Shown: one piece after another, positions 11,015-18,752 of the stretch
Layout: every line of letters starts with the position of its first letter
Numbering within the stretch: the first letter of the stretch is position 1
DNA from: Mangrovicoccus sp. HB161399
GTDB taxonomy: Bacteria; Pseudomonadota; Alphaproteobacteria; Rhodobacterales; Rhodobacteraceae
Length of the DNA: 64,000 bases
NCBI RefSeq assembly: GCF_013184745.1
Contig: NZ_JAATVU010000009.1
Coordinates: 1-64,000, forward strand
Direction of reading: 5' to 3'
The notes under the pieces: generated by a model
Seen by the model: only the letters and a program-made list of their open reading frames with translations
Database searches by the model: none
What the model was told of the DNA's origin: nothing
Position numbers and translations under genes: made by a program

Positions 11015-12432
11015 CAGAAATTGACGCCCATCCGGAAACCGCCCCAAGGGGTGCCGTCGACCGTGATCGGCGCCGAGATGTCCTTCATCATGCGGAATTC
11101 GCCGCCGCCCATGTCGCGCCGGTAGACCTGCAGCAGGAAAGGTTCGCGGTTGCGTCCGGCCTTCAGGCCCACGCGGTCGTCGAAGATCCGCCGGTTCCGG
11201 CAATTGGCGGCATTCCAGGCCGGGTCGCCGCGGCGCTGGGGCTGCGAGAATTTCCGGTTGTGCGTCGGCAGGTAGCCGTCCTTGGTGACCGCGGCGCAGA
11301 ACACGATCTTGGGGTCGAATTTCAGCGCCTCTTCCAGCACCGGCGGCAGCAGGCTGTCGGTCAGCTCCAGGAAGGGCGCGGTGAATTGCGGCGGGTCCGT
11401 GCCCTCTATGGGCCGGTAGCTGAAGTCGAAGAGGTCGCGCCGCGGGATCCGCCCCGAGGCCAGCGCGTCCCCGAAGATCTGCGAGATCCGGGCCGCGCGT
11501 TCCTTGGCGAAGCCGATCAGGGCCGCGTCGCCCGACCCGCCGCCCATCGCGACGGTCTGCTGGACCATTGCCTCGCTCTTGTCGATCAGGCCGTGCACGC
11601 GCTCCCGCGCCTGGCCGATGCCCGCCACTGTTTCCGAAACGGCAGTTTCGATCCGGTGGAAATAGGTGCCGAATTCCTGCCCGGCCCGGGCCACCTCGCG
11701 GGACTGCTTTTCCATGCCGCCCGCCTCGTCGCGCGTGGCCCGCACGTTGCCGGCGATTGCGGCCAGCGCCTCGTCGGTCTTCTGCCCGCTGTCCAGCACG
11801 CCGCTGGCCTGCTTGGCGACCTCGGCCGCCTCGCTGCGCAGCAGGTCGATCCATTGCGTCAGGCCGGTCAGGCTTTCGAGGATGGCGGCGGCGGCGTCGG
11901 AGGTCTTGCGCGACAGTTCATTCACCGCCTCCGCCACCACGGCAAAGCCGCGCCCGGCATCTCCGGCGCGGGCCGCCTCTATCTTGGCGTTGATGGCGAG
12001 AATGTTGACCTGGCCCGCGATCGAGGTGATGGCGCCGTTGTTCTTGCGCACTTCCTTCAGCGTCTCGCTGACCTCGGTCATGCGCGCGTCGAGCGCCTGC
12101 ACCCATGCCGCCACCGACTTCGTGCGGGAGCCCGCGGCCTGGACCACGCCGACCGACGTCTCCACCGCCGCGAGGCTGCGTTCCGCGGAACTGCGGATCG
12201 CGGCCAGCGCCTCCGTCACTTCGCGGTTCGCTTCGAGGATGCGCTCGGCGCCGTCGCGCGCCTGCGCGAGGATCGGCGTCTGGCCGCTGGCCTTGGCGTC
12301 GATCTGGTCGATGAAGCCCGACACCTCGACGATATCGTAGCCCAGCGAAGTCGCCGACCGTGCCAGCCGGTCCAGCAGATCCTTGCCGGGGCCGGGGCCC
12401 TCAGGGATTTCCTCGTCAGACATGTCGCGCAT
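11014..12432 (-). CDS. Soluble methyl-accepting chemotaxis-type signal transducer
   Basis: The 472-residue protein has no transmembrane segment and no HAMP. Residues ~25-320 are predicted coiled coil with the highly conserved MCP hairpin tip ([33 protein letters not shown]), which binds CheA/CheW. The C-terminal ~145 residues form a separate domain, with [20 protein letters not shown], a conserved-looking [20 protein letters not shown] stretch, [20 protein letters not shown], and the end [13 protein letters not shown]. It resembles the cytoplasmic C-terminal input domain of other alphaproteobacterial transducers. A signal sensed inside the cell is likely. The start is supported by AGGAGG upstream. 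There are no che genes in the window. It lies 55 bases downstream of the NifU-like gene on the same strand. Confidence 0.88.
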   Translation of the reverse strand: MRDMSDEEIPEGPGPGKDLLDRLARSATSLGYDIVEVSGFIDQIDAKASGQTPILAQARDGAERILEANREVTEALAAIRSSAERSLAAVETSVGVVQAAGSRTKSVAAWVQALDARMTEVSETLKEVRKNNGAITSIAGQVNILAINAKIEAARAGDAGRGFAVVAEAVNELSRKTSDAAAAILESLTGLTQWIDLLRSEAAEVAKQASGVLDSGQKTDEALAAIAGNVRATRDEAGGMEKQSREVARAGQEFGTYFHRIETAVSETVAGIGQARERVHGLIDKSEAMVQQTVAMGGGSGDAALIGFAKERAARISQIFGDALASGRIPRRDLFDFSYRPIEGTDPPQFTAPFLELTDSLLPPVLEEALKFDPKIVFCAAVTKDGYLPTHNRKFSQPQRRGDPAWNAANCRNRRIFDDRVGLKAGRNREPFLLQVYRRDMGGGEFRMMKDISAPITVDGTPWGGFRMGVNF

Positions 12433-12487
12433 CCGGACCCTCCTGGGGCCTGCGTAGCGCCGACGTGTTGAGGATGGCTTAAGTCAG

Positions 12488-12940
12488 TCAGCCGGCCGAC
12501 GTCGCGGCGCGGTCCGACATCGCCGCGAGGATTGCGTCGAGGCAGAGCAGGATGGAGGCGTGGCGGTTGCGGAACTCGGTCGCCGGGCGCAGCACTTCGA
12601 GGTCCTCGAACGGCGCCGACGGGGCGGGGCCACCCTCGGTCAGCATTGCCTTCAGCTCGTCGCGGGCGCGGGCGATCTCGGCCTGGCTGCGGCCGACGGC
12701 ATGGGCGCCGACGACCGAGGCGGCGGCCTGTCCCAAGGCGCAGGCCTTCACGTCCTGGCCGAATTCGGCGATCCGCCCGCCATCGTCCAGCCGCAGGTCC
12801 ACCGTCACGGTGGAGCCGCAGAGCGGCGCGCGGACGGAAGCGGAGGCAGAGGGATCGGCAAGCCTTCCGGCATGGGGAATGTCCGCTGCCAGCCGCAGGA
12901 TGCGCTGCGAATAGAGCTTGATCAGATCGGACTCGGACAT
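12488..12940 (-). CDS. IscU/SufU/NifU-like iron-sulfur scaffold protein
   Basis: The 150-residue protein matches the NifU N-terminal (IscU-like) fold: SESDLIKLYSQRILRLA, then APLCGSTVTVDL (first Cys with Gly), VKACALGQAAASVVGAHA (second Cys) and a late cysteine in SILLCLDAI. The three cysteines would ligate a transient Fe-S cluster. The usual Asp after the first Cys is replaced (CGS rather than CGD), as in other stand-alone proteobacterial versions. Start 12940 is chosen because AGGGAAAG precedes it and the start lies back to back with hisI, 64 bases away. There are no isc or suf genes nearby, so its cluster target is unknown. Confidence 0.85.
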   Translation of the reverse strand: MSESDLIKLYSQRILRLAADIPHAGRLADPSASASVRAPLCGSTVTVDLRLDDGGRIAEFGQDVKACALGQAAASVVGAHAVGRSQAEIARARDELKAMLTEGGPAPSAPFEDLEVLRPATEFRNRHASILLCLDAILAAMSDRAATSAG

Positions 12941-13004
12941 GGCTTTCCCTTTGCGGTGCTCCCCGTTAGATAGCGGTCCGACCCGGCGATGCAAAGGAAA
13001 ACTC

Positions 13005-13364
13005 ATGAGTTTCGATCCCGAGAGCCTGACCTATGACGACCGCGGCCTGATCCCGGTGATCGCCCAGCAGGAGGGCACGGGCGAGGTGCTGATGATGGCT
13101 TGGATGAACGTCGAAGCGGTGCGGAAGACACTTGAAGATCGTCGCGTAACCTATTGGTCTCGATCGCGTCAGGCCTTCTGGGTCAAGGGCGAAACCTCGG
13201 GCCATGTGCAGGAGCTGGTCGATCTGCGGGTCGATTGCGACCGCGACTGCCTGCTTGCCGTCGTGCGCCAGACCGGACCGGCCTGCCACACAAACCGCCG
13301 CAGCTGTTTCTATACCTCCGTGGCGGGCGGCGACGAAGTCGAGCTCATGCAGCCGATCGCGTGA
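13005..13364 (+). CDS. hisI: Phosphoribosyl-AMP cyclohydrolase HisI
   Basis: HisI performs the third step of histidine biosynthesis, opening the purine ring of PR-AMP. The protein is 119 residues with the family signature MMAWMNVEAVRKTLEDRRVT, WSRSRQAFWVKGETSGH, and the zinc and magnesium ligands in VDCDRDCLLAVVRQTGPACH. This is the stand-alone form without the HisE pyrophosphohydrolase domain. The start at 13005 follows AAGGAAA. Its 3' end overlaps the 3' end of gluQ on the other strand by 20 bases (13345-13364). Confidence 0.97.
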   Translation: MSFDPESLTYDDRGLIPVIAQQEGTGEVLMMAWMNVEAVRKTLEDRRVTYWSRSRQAFWVKGETSGHVQELVDLRVDCDRDCLLAVVRQTGPACHTNRRSCFYTSVAGGDEVELMQPIA

Positions 13365-14220
13365 GGCCGATCATCGCCAGCACGTCGGCTGGCGTCGCGC
13401 CTTCGGCGCGGTAGGCGGCAATGGCCCGGGCGTCGTCACGCTTCGCCAGGCGCTTGCCCGCCTCGTCGCGGATCAGCCGATGATGATGATATCTGGGCGA
13501 GGAAAGTCCCATGAGCCTCTGGAGGAGGAGGTGAATGCCTGTTGCTTCCGCCAGATCGGCGCCGCGGGTGACCAGGGAAATGCCCTGCGCATGGTCATCC
13601 ACCACCACCGAGAGATGGTAGGACGTGCCCATTTCCTTGCGGCTCAGCACGACGTCGCCGACGTTGCTGCGCATCTCTGCGGCGGTCCATGTTGTCTGAA
13701 TGTCGTCCCGCAAGGGGCCGGTTTCATTGAATTCCAGTGACGCGCCGCCGATCCGCTCCAGCGCCAGCGCCATGTCGAGCCGCAGCGCGACATCCGCCGG
13801 CATCGGGCCGGTCCTGTCATGCCGGTGTCGGCAGGTTCCGGGATAGACCAGGCCATCCGGTCCGAGCATCGGCGCGCCTTCCTGCGGGGCGGACAGCGCA
13901 GCCTGGATGTCGCGGCGGTTGCAGGTGCAAGGGTAGAGAAGTCCTTTTTGCCAAAGGCTTGCCAGATGATCTTGATACGCGCTCAGCCGTTCGGACTGGC
14001 GCATGACCGGCTCGGGCCAGGACAGGCCCAGCCAGTGAAGGTCGTCATGGATCTGCGCTTCCCAATGCCGCCGGGCCCGGCTGCGGTCGATATCCTCGAT
14101 GCGCAGCAGGAACTCTCCGCCGGCGGCCCGCGCCAGATCGGAGGCGACCAGCGCGGCATAGGCATGGCCGAGATGCAGCGGCCCGGTGGGCGACGGCGCG
14201 AAGCGCGTTCTAGTCGTCAC
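13345..14220 (-). CDS. gluQ: Glutamyl-Q tRNA(Asp) synthetase
   Basis: GluQ is a truncated glutamyl-tRNA synthetase that attaches glutamate to queuosine at position 34 of tRNA-Asp. The 291-residue protein has the HIGH-like motif RFAPSPTGPLHLGHAYAAL, a zinc site (YPCTCNRRDI...YPGTCRHR) and a KMSKS-like GKRLAKRDDAR, and it lacks the anticodon-binding domain. This length and the zinc ligands separate it from GltX. Its start overlaps the 3' end of the small membrane gene (14210-14419) by 11 bases, so it is the last gene of a trmFO-led minus-strand group. Confidence 0.95.
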   Translation of the reverse strand: MTTRTRFAPSPTGPLHLGHAYAALVASDLARAAGGEFLLRIEDIDRSRARRHWEAQIHDDLHWLGLSWPEPVMRQSERLSAYQDHLASLWQKGLLYPCTCNRRDIQAALSAPQEGAPMLGPDGLVYPGTCRHRHDRTGPMPADVALRLDMALALERIGGASLEFNETGPLRDDIQTTWTAAEMRSNVGDVVLSRKEMGTSYHLSVVVDDHAQGISLVTRGADLAEATGIHLLLQRLMGLSSPRYHHHRLIRDEAGKRLAKRDDARAIAAYRAEGATPADVLAMIGLTRSAA

Positions 14221-14419
14221 GCGTCAGCCGGTCCATGCGCTTCTCGGCGCCGGCCTGGTAGATCAGGATCCAGGCGAGCGCGATGAACATCGGATGGGTG
14301 AGGCCGCCCGAGAATATGATCGCCGGGACCCAGATCACGAAGACCAGGATCGAGAGGAAAATCCGGCCGATCAGGAGGATCGAGAGCGGCGGCAGGAAGA
14401 GGGCGAGAACGTAATTCAT
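14210..14419 (-). CDS. Small two-helix membrane protein, YqaE/Pmp3-like
   Basis: The protein has 69 residues, with two hydrophobic helices (YVLALFLPPLSILLIGRIF and a second around residues 24-50) and a charged C-terminus (AEKRMDRLTRDD). The LPPLSILLIGR motif followed by a second helix with WVPAIIF resembles the YqaE/Pmp3 (UPF0057) family of stress-linked membrane proteolipids. The match is partial. The upstream ATG at 14473 would overlap the preceding gene, so 14419 is chosen. It sits between a cyclic-nucleotide-binding membrane protein and gluQ and overlaps the gluQ start. Confidence 0.75.
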   Translation of the reverse strand: MNYVLALFLPPLSILLIGRIFLSILVFVIWVPAIIFSGGLTHPMFIALAWILIYQAGAEKRMDRLTRDD

Positions 14420-14450
14420 GGCCCATAATTGGGGGCGCCGCGGACGTTTC

Positions 14451-15074
14451 TCAAGCGGAAACCGCGGCGGCATTGGCGGCGATCCGCCGGGTGACGGTGC
14501 GCATCACGGCCAGCCCGAAGCCAGGGTCCTGGAAATAGAGCTTGAGGAAGCCGTCCTCGTTCACGCCGTGCACGATGCAGGGCGTGGCGCAGACCGCGCC
14601 GGAAGAGCGCCGAGCCGCCTCGGTGAAGAAGGCCATCTCGCCGACGATGTCGCCCGGACCAAGCCGCAGGCCGAGCTCGGGCAGCGCCACTTCGCCCGAG
14701 GCGATCAGGTAGACCTTGTCGGGCGGGTCGCCCTTGGCAAACAGTTCCTGTCCGGGGGCGAGGCGGAGGGCCGGGGCGGTGGATTTCAGTGCCGAGAAAT
14801 CATCCCGTCCGGTGTCGCGGGCGCGCTGGAGGCGGCGGCGCAGCACCAGGATTTCGGCCAGCCGCCAGATGTTGAAGGGCAGCAGCACCGTTTCCATGAA
14901 GACCATCGGCCAGACCTGCTTGGCCAGCCCGTAGGAGAGGAACAGGAGGCTGGAAGAGATCGCCAGGATCCGCAGCGGGATCATCGTCTTCATGCCATAG
15001 GAGGCAATCGTTGCCAATGAGGCAGCCCAGCCGACAAACTCTATTGGGTCAATGCCTTGCAGATCGAAATTCAT
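14451..15074 (-). CDS. Membrane protein with C-terminal cyclic nucleotide-binding domain (Popeye-like layout)
   Basis: The protein is 207 residues. The first ~85 hold three hydrophobic segments (FVGWAASLATIASYGMK, IPLRILAISSSLLFLSYGL and VFMETVLLPFNIWRLAEIL). Residues ~95-200 are a cNMP-binding beta-roll: LRLAPGQELFAKGDPPDKVY, LIASGEVALPELG and the phosphate-binding cassette LGPGDIVGEMAFFTEAARRSSGAVC. Three membrane segments followed by a cNMP domain is the arrangement of Popeye-domain proteins. It could sense cAMP or a related nucleotide at the membrane. Function unknown. It is 58 bases downstream of trmFO and probably co-transcribed. Confidence 0.82.
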   Translation of the reverse strand: MNFDLQGIDPIEFVGWAASLATIASYGMKTMIPLRILAISSSLLFLSYGLAKQVWPMVFMETVLLPFNIWRLAEILVLRRRLQRARDTGRDDFSALKSTAPALRLAPGQELFAKGDPPDKVYLIASGEVALPELGLRLGPGDIVGEMAFFTEAARRSSGAVCATPCIVHGVNEDGFLKLYFQDPGFGLAVMRTVTRRIAANAAAVSA

Positions 15075-15132
15075 GTTGTCCTCCCGTCTGGCGGTGCCGG
15101 GTTTTCCGGCGCCGCCGCATTGCTGCGCGTGG

Positions 15133-16470
15133 TCAGCCCTGCGCGAGCCAGTCCGTCCAGGCGTCCTTCGCCCGGTCGGTATAGGCCTTGTAGCGGTCCT
15201 TGCGCCCGCGCCGTCCGCCCTTGGCGTCGATCGGCGGGAACAGCCCGAAATTGACGTTCATCGGCTGGAAGGTCTTCGCGTCCGCCCCGCCGGTGATATG
15301 CGTCACCAGCGCGCCGGTCGCGGTCACGCCGGGCGGCGGGGCGATCGGGCGGCCCAGCATCTCGGAGGCCGCGAGGCGTCCGGCCAGCAGGCCCATGCCC
15401 GCGCTTTCGACATAGCCCTCGACCCCGGTGATCTGCCCGGCGAAGCGGATGTTCGGCCGCGACTTCAGCCGCATCTGGTCGTCGAGCAGTGTCGGCGAGT
15501 TCAGGAAGGTGTTGCGGTGGATGCCGCCCAGCCGGGCGAAGCGCGCGTTTTCCAGTCCCGGGATCGTCTTGAAGACCTCGGTCTGAGCGCCGTATTTCAT
15601 CTTGGTCTGGAAGCCGACGATGTTGAACAGCGTGCCCAGCTTGTTGTCCCGGCGCAGCTGCACGATGGCATGGGCCTTGATCTCGGGCTGGTGCGGGTTG
15701 GTCAGGCCGACGGGCTTCATCGGGCCGTGGCGCAGGGTTTCCCGGCCGCGTTCCGCCATGACCTCGATCGGCAGGCAGCCGTCGAAGTATTTCGCGGTCT
15801 CGCCCTCGTGGAACTCGGTCTTGTCGGCGGCCAGCAGCGCGTCGATGAAGGCGTCGTACTGCGCCTTGTCCATCGGGCAGTTGAGATAGGCGGTGCGCTC
15901 TTCCTCGGTCTCGCCCTTGTCGTAGCGGCTCTGGAACCAGGCCTTGGACAGGTCGATCGAGTCGAAATAGACGATCGGCGCGATGGCATCGAAGAAGGCA
16001 AGGGCATCGGCGCCGGTCTCGGTGCGGATCGCCTCGGCGAGGCTGCCCGAGGTCAGCGGGCCGGTGGCGATGATCCACTGGCCCCCGGCGGGCAGTTCGG
16101 AGATCTCGCCCTCGGCCACCTCGACCAGCGGATGGCTGCGCAGCCGCTCGGTCACGGCGGCGGAAAAGGCGTCGCGGTCGACGGCCAGCGCGCCGCCCGC
16201 GGGCAGGCGGTGGCGGTCGGCCATCTCCATGATCAGGCCCTTGGCCGCGCGCATTTCCCAATGCAGGAGGCCGACGGCGTTCTGCTCGCTGTCATCCGAG
16301 CGGAAGGAGTTTGAGCAGACCATTTCGGCGAGGTCGCCGGTCTGGTGCGCGAAAGTCCCCACCTGGGGGCGCATTTCATGGATGGTCACCGGCACGCCCA
16401 TAGAGACCGCCTGCCAGGCCGCCTCGGATCCGGCCATGCCGCCGCCGATGATGTTCAACCGTTCTGTCAT
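15133..16470 (-). CDS. trmFO: Folate/FAD-dependent tRNA m5U54 methyltransferase TrmFO
   Basis: TrmFO makes 5-methyluridine at position 54 of tRNA with methylene-tetrahydrofolate and FADH2, replacing SAM-dependent TrmA in many alphaproteobacteria. The 445-residue protein begins with the FAD dinucleotide-binding motif [17 protein letters not shown]. It also shows the family motifs [54 protein letters not shown] and [20 protein letters not shown], and a C-terminal [15 protein letters not shown]. The catalytic cysteines lie in CSNS and GCLP. It is divergent from the Nudix gene with about 100 bases between them, and first in a group running to gluQ. Confidence 0.97.
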   Translation of the reverse strand: MTERLNIIGGGMAGSEAAWQAVSMGVPVTIHEMRPQVGTFAHQTGDLAEMVCSNSFRSDDSEQNAVGLLHWEMRAAKGLIMEMADRHRLPAGGALAVDRDAFSAAVTERLRSHPLVEVAEGEISELPAGGQWIIATGPLTSGSLAEAIRTETGADALAFFDAIAPIVYFDSIDLSKAWFQSRYDKGETEEERTAYLNCPMDKAQYDAFIDALLAADKTEFHEGETAKYFDGCLPIEVMAERGRETLRHGPMKPVGLTNPHQPEIKAHAIVQLRRDNKLGTLFNIVGFQTKMKYGAQTEVFKTIPGLENARFARLGGIHRNTFLNSPTLLDDQMRLKSRPNIRFAGQITGVEGYVESAGMGLLAGRLAASEMLGRPIAPPPGVTATGALVTHITGGADAKTFQPMNVNFGLFPPIDAKGGRRGRKDRYKAYTDRAKDAWTDWLAQG

Positions 16471-16573
16471 GCGCGCTCTCTACGCGCCGGGTCCGAATGC
16501 CGCAAGCCGCATGGCTGGACCGCGGCCGGGGCAAGGGCCACAAATCGGGACAGGCGGTGCGGGAAGGTTCGGC

Positions 16574-17665
16574 ATGGTTCAGGTGTGTTTTCAGGGGTCT
16601 CTCGCGCAGGACGGCGTGCTGCTTGCGCTGGGGGCCGGGGCGGTGCGCGACGGCGCCATGGCAGGGACGCGTCTCGCGGGGGGCGAGGTGGTCGTGCCGG
16701 GCCTTGCGGACGGTCCGGATGCGCTGCCGGTGAAGCTGGCCGACCTCGGGGCTGCAGAGCTCGGGGCGCTGCGCTACGCGGCGGCGGTTCTGGGGCTGGC
16801 CGAGACGGAGCGGCAGGTGGAAACCGGGGCAGGACCGGCGGCGGCGGTGGCCTTCCTGCCCGAGGCCTGCAGCGCGGGTCCCTGGCGGGATGCCGAGCAT
16901 CTGGGCTGGGGCGCGATCCTGAGCTTCGCGGTCCCCGAGATCCTGTCCTACCGCGGCACGCTGCCCGCGCCGGAAGCGGCCGGAAGGCTGCCGATGATCC
17001 TGTTCCGGGCGTCGTCGCGCGCGGCGGCTGCCGCGGCCCCGGCGAAGCCGCTGGAATCCGGGCTGGGGCTCGGCAACGTGACGGTGCATGAGCGGCGCAG
17101 GCCCTATTCCAACTATTTCGCCGTCGAGGAGCTGGTCTACTCGCATCGCCGCTTCGACGGCGCGGAGAGCCCGGCGGTGGAACGCGCGGTGTTCCTCGCC
17201 TCCGATGCGGTCACCGTCCTTCCCTACGATCCGGTGCGCGACCGGGTGCTGCTGGTGGAGCAGGTCCGCGCCGCGCCGATCGCCCGCGGCGATGCCACGG
17301 CGTGGATCCTCGAGCCGGTGGCGGGACGCATCGAGCCTGGCGACAGTCCCGAGACCACGGCGCGCAAGGAAGCGGCCGAGGAGGCGGGACTTGAGCTGAA
17401 GGCGCTGCACTACGTCAATGACTACTACCCGTCGACGGGATGCTTCTCGGAATACCTCTATTCGTATGTCGGCATCGCCGATCTGCCCGACGAGGCGGCG
17501 AAGCTGGGCGGGGTGGCCGCCGAGGGCGAGGACATCCGCGGCCATGTGATGTCCCGCGAGGAACTGATGCGGCGCCTGCGGGACAACGAGATTCCCGATG
17601 CGCCGCTGCTGGTCTCGGCCTATTGGCTGGAACTCAATCTGGCACGGCTTCGCGCCTCCGGTTGA
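16574..17665 (+). CDS. Nudix hydrolase (ADP-ribose pyrophosphatase type) with N-terminal gamma-glutamylcyclotransferase-like domain
   Basis: The protein is 363 residues. Residues ~1-150 form an unusual N-terminal domain (VQVCFQGSLAQDGVLLALGAG, then WGAILSFAVPEILSYRG) that looks like the gamma-glutamylcyclotransferase-type fold fused to some Nudix proteins. Residues ~165-355 are a TrgB/NudF-like ADP-ribose pyrophosphatase: YSNYFAVEELVYSHRRFDG, VLPYDPVRDRVLLVEQVRAAP, and a Nudix box GRIEPGDSPETTARKEAAEE. The first box acidic residue is Asp rather than Glu. Likely activity is ADP-ribose cleavage to AMP and ribose-5-phosphate. The start at 16574 is chosen because the frame upstream is antisense to trmFO. 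cysK follows after 52 bases. Confidence 0.85.
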   Translation: MVQVCFQGSLAQDGVLLALGAGAVRDGAMAGTRLAGGEVVVPGLADGPDALPVKLADLGAAELGALRYAAAVLGLAETERQVETGAGPAAAVAFLPEACSAGPWRDAEHLGWGAILSFAVPEILSYRGTLPAPEAAGRLPMILFRASSRAAAAAAPAKPLESGLGLGNVTVHERRRPYSNYFAVEELVYSHRRFDGAESPAVERAVFLASDAVTVLPYDPVRDRVLLVEQVRAAPIARGDATAWILEPVAGRIEPGDSPETTARKEAAEEAGLELKALHYVNDYYPSTGCFSEYLYSYVGIADLPDEAAKLGGVAAEGEDIRGHVMSREELMRRLRDNEIPDAPLLVSAYWLELNLARLRASG

Positions 17666-17717
17666 TCCTCCGCCCGGGCGCGCGTACATAGGCCGGACTT
17701 CGACGAAAGGGTGCATC

Positions 17718-18752
17718 ATGGCGATCTACAAGGACCTCGCTTCGGCCATCGGCAACACGCCGCTGATCCGGCTCAACAAGGTGAGCGAAGAGACCGGCTG
17801 CGAGATCCTCGGCAAGGCGGAATTCCTGAACCCGGGCCAGTCGGTCAAGGACCGCGCCGCGCTCTGGATCATCCGCGACGCCATCGCGAAGGGCGAGCTG
17901 AAGCCCGGCGGCACGATCGTCGAGGGCACGGCCGGGAACACCGGCATCGGCCTGGCCCTGGTCGGCGCCTCGATGGGGTTCAAGACGGTGATCGTGATCC
18001 CCGAGACCCAGAGCCAGGAAAAGAAGGACATGATCAAGCTCGCCGGTGCCGAGCTGGTCCAGGTCCCCGCCGCGCCCTACCGCAATCCGAACAACTACGT
18101 CCGCTATTCCGAGCGTCTGGCGGCGAAGCTGGCCGAGACCGAGCCGAACGGCGCGATCTGGGCGAACCAGTTCGACAACGTCGCGAACCGCCAGGCGCAT
18201 GTCGACTCGACCGGCCCCGAGATCTGGGAACAGACCGGCGGCAAGGTTGACGGCTTCATCTGCGCTGTCGGCTCCGGCGGCACGCTGGCGGGCGTCGCCA
18301 TGGCAATCCAGCCGAAGGGCGTCAAGATCGGGCTTGCCGATCCGGACGGCGCGGCGCTGCATGCGTACTACACCACCGGCGAACTGAAGGCCGAGGGCGG
18401 ATCGATCACCGAAGGGATCGGCCAGGGCCGGATCACGGCGAATCTCGAGGGATTCACCCCCGATTTCAGCTACAACATCTCCGACGCGGAGGCGCTGCCC
18501 TATGTCTTCGACCTCGCCGAGGACGAGGGGCTGGTGATGGGCGGTTCTACCGCGATCAACATCGCGGGCGCGGTGCGCATGGCGAAGGAGATGGGGCCGG
18601 GCCACACGATCGTGACCGTGCTCTGCGACTACGGCTCGCGCTACCAGTCGAAGCTGTTCAACCCGGCCTTCCTGAAGGAGAAGGGCCTGCCGGTTCCCGG
18701 CTGGCTCGAAGGGCGCGGCCGCATCCTGCCCGAAGTCTTCGAGGACGCATGA
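17718..18752 (+). CDS. cysK: Cysteine synthase A (O-acetylserine sulfhydrylase)
   Basis: CysK is a PLP enzyme that makes cysteine from O-acetylserine and sulfide. The 344-residue protein has the N-terminal substrate loop NTPLIRLNKVSEETGCEI, the PLP lysine Lys44 in GQSVKDRAALWII, the asparagine loop EGTAGNTGIGLA, the phosphate-binding GSGGTLAG and the C-terminal AGAVRMAKEMGPGHTIVTVL. It belongs to the longer subgroup with an extended C-terminal end (FLKEKGLPVPGWLEGRGR), common in Rhodobacterales. Its stop overlaps the start of the MscS gene (ATGA at 18749-18752), implying translational coupling. Confidence 0.96.
   Translation: MAIYKDLASAIGNTPLIRLNKVSEETGCEILGKAEFLNPGQSVKDRAALWIIRDAIAKGELKPGGTIVEGTAGNTGIGLALVGASMGFKTVIVIPETQSQEKKDMIKLAGAELVQVPAAPYRNPNNYVRYSERLAAKLAETEPNGAIWANQFDNVANRQAHVDSTGPEIWEQTGGKVDGFICAVGSGGTLAGVAMAIQPKGVKIGLADPDGAALHAYYTTGELKAEGGSITEGIGQGRITANLEGFTPDFSYNISDAEALPYVFDLAEDEGLVMGGSTAINIAGAVRMAKEMGPGHTIVTVLCDYGSRYQSKLFNPAFLKEKGLPVPGWLEGRGRILPEVFEDA

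Noticed and set aside
15983-16573. Extended N-terminus for the Nudix protein
   Set aside because: It would run antisense through trmFO; the ATG at 16574 gives a sensible protein and lies in the divergent gap.
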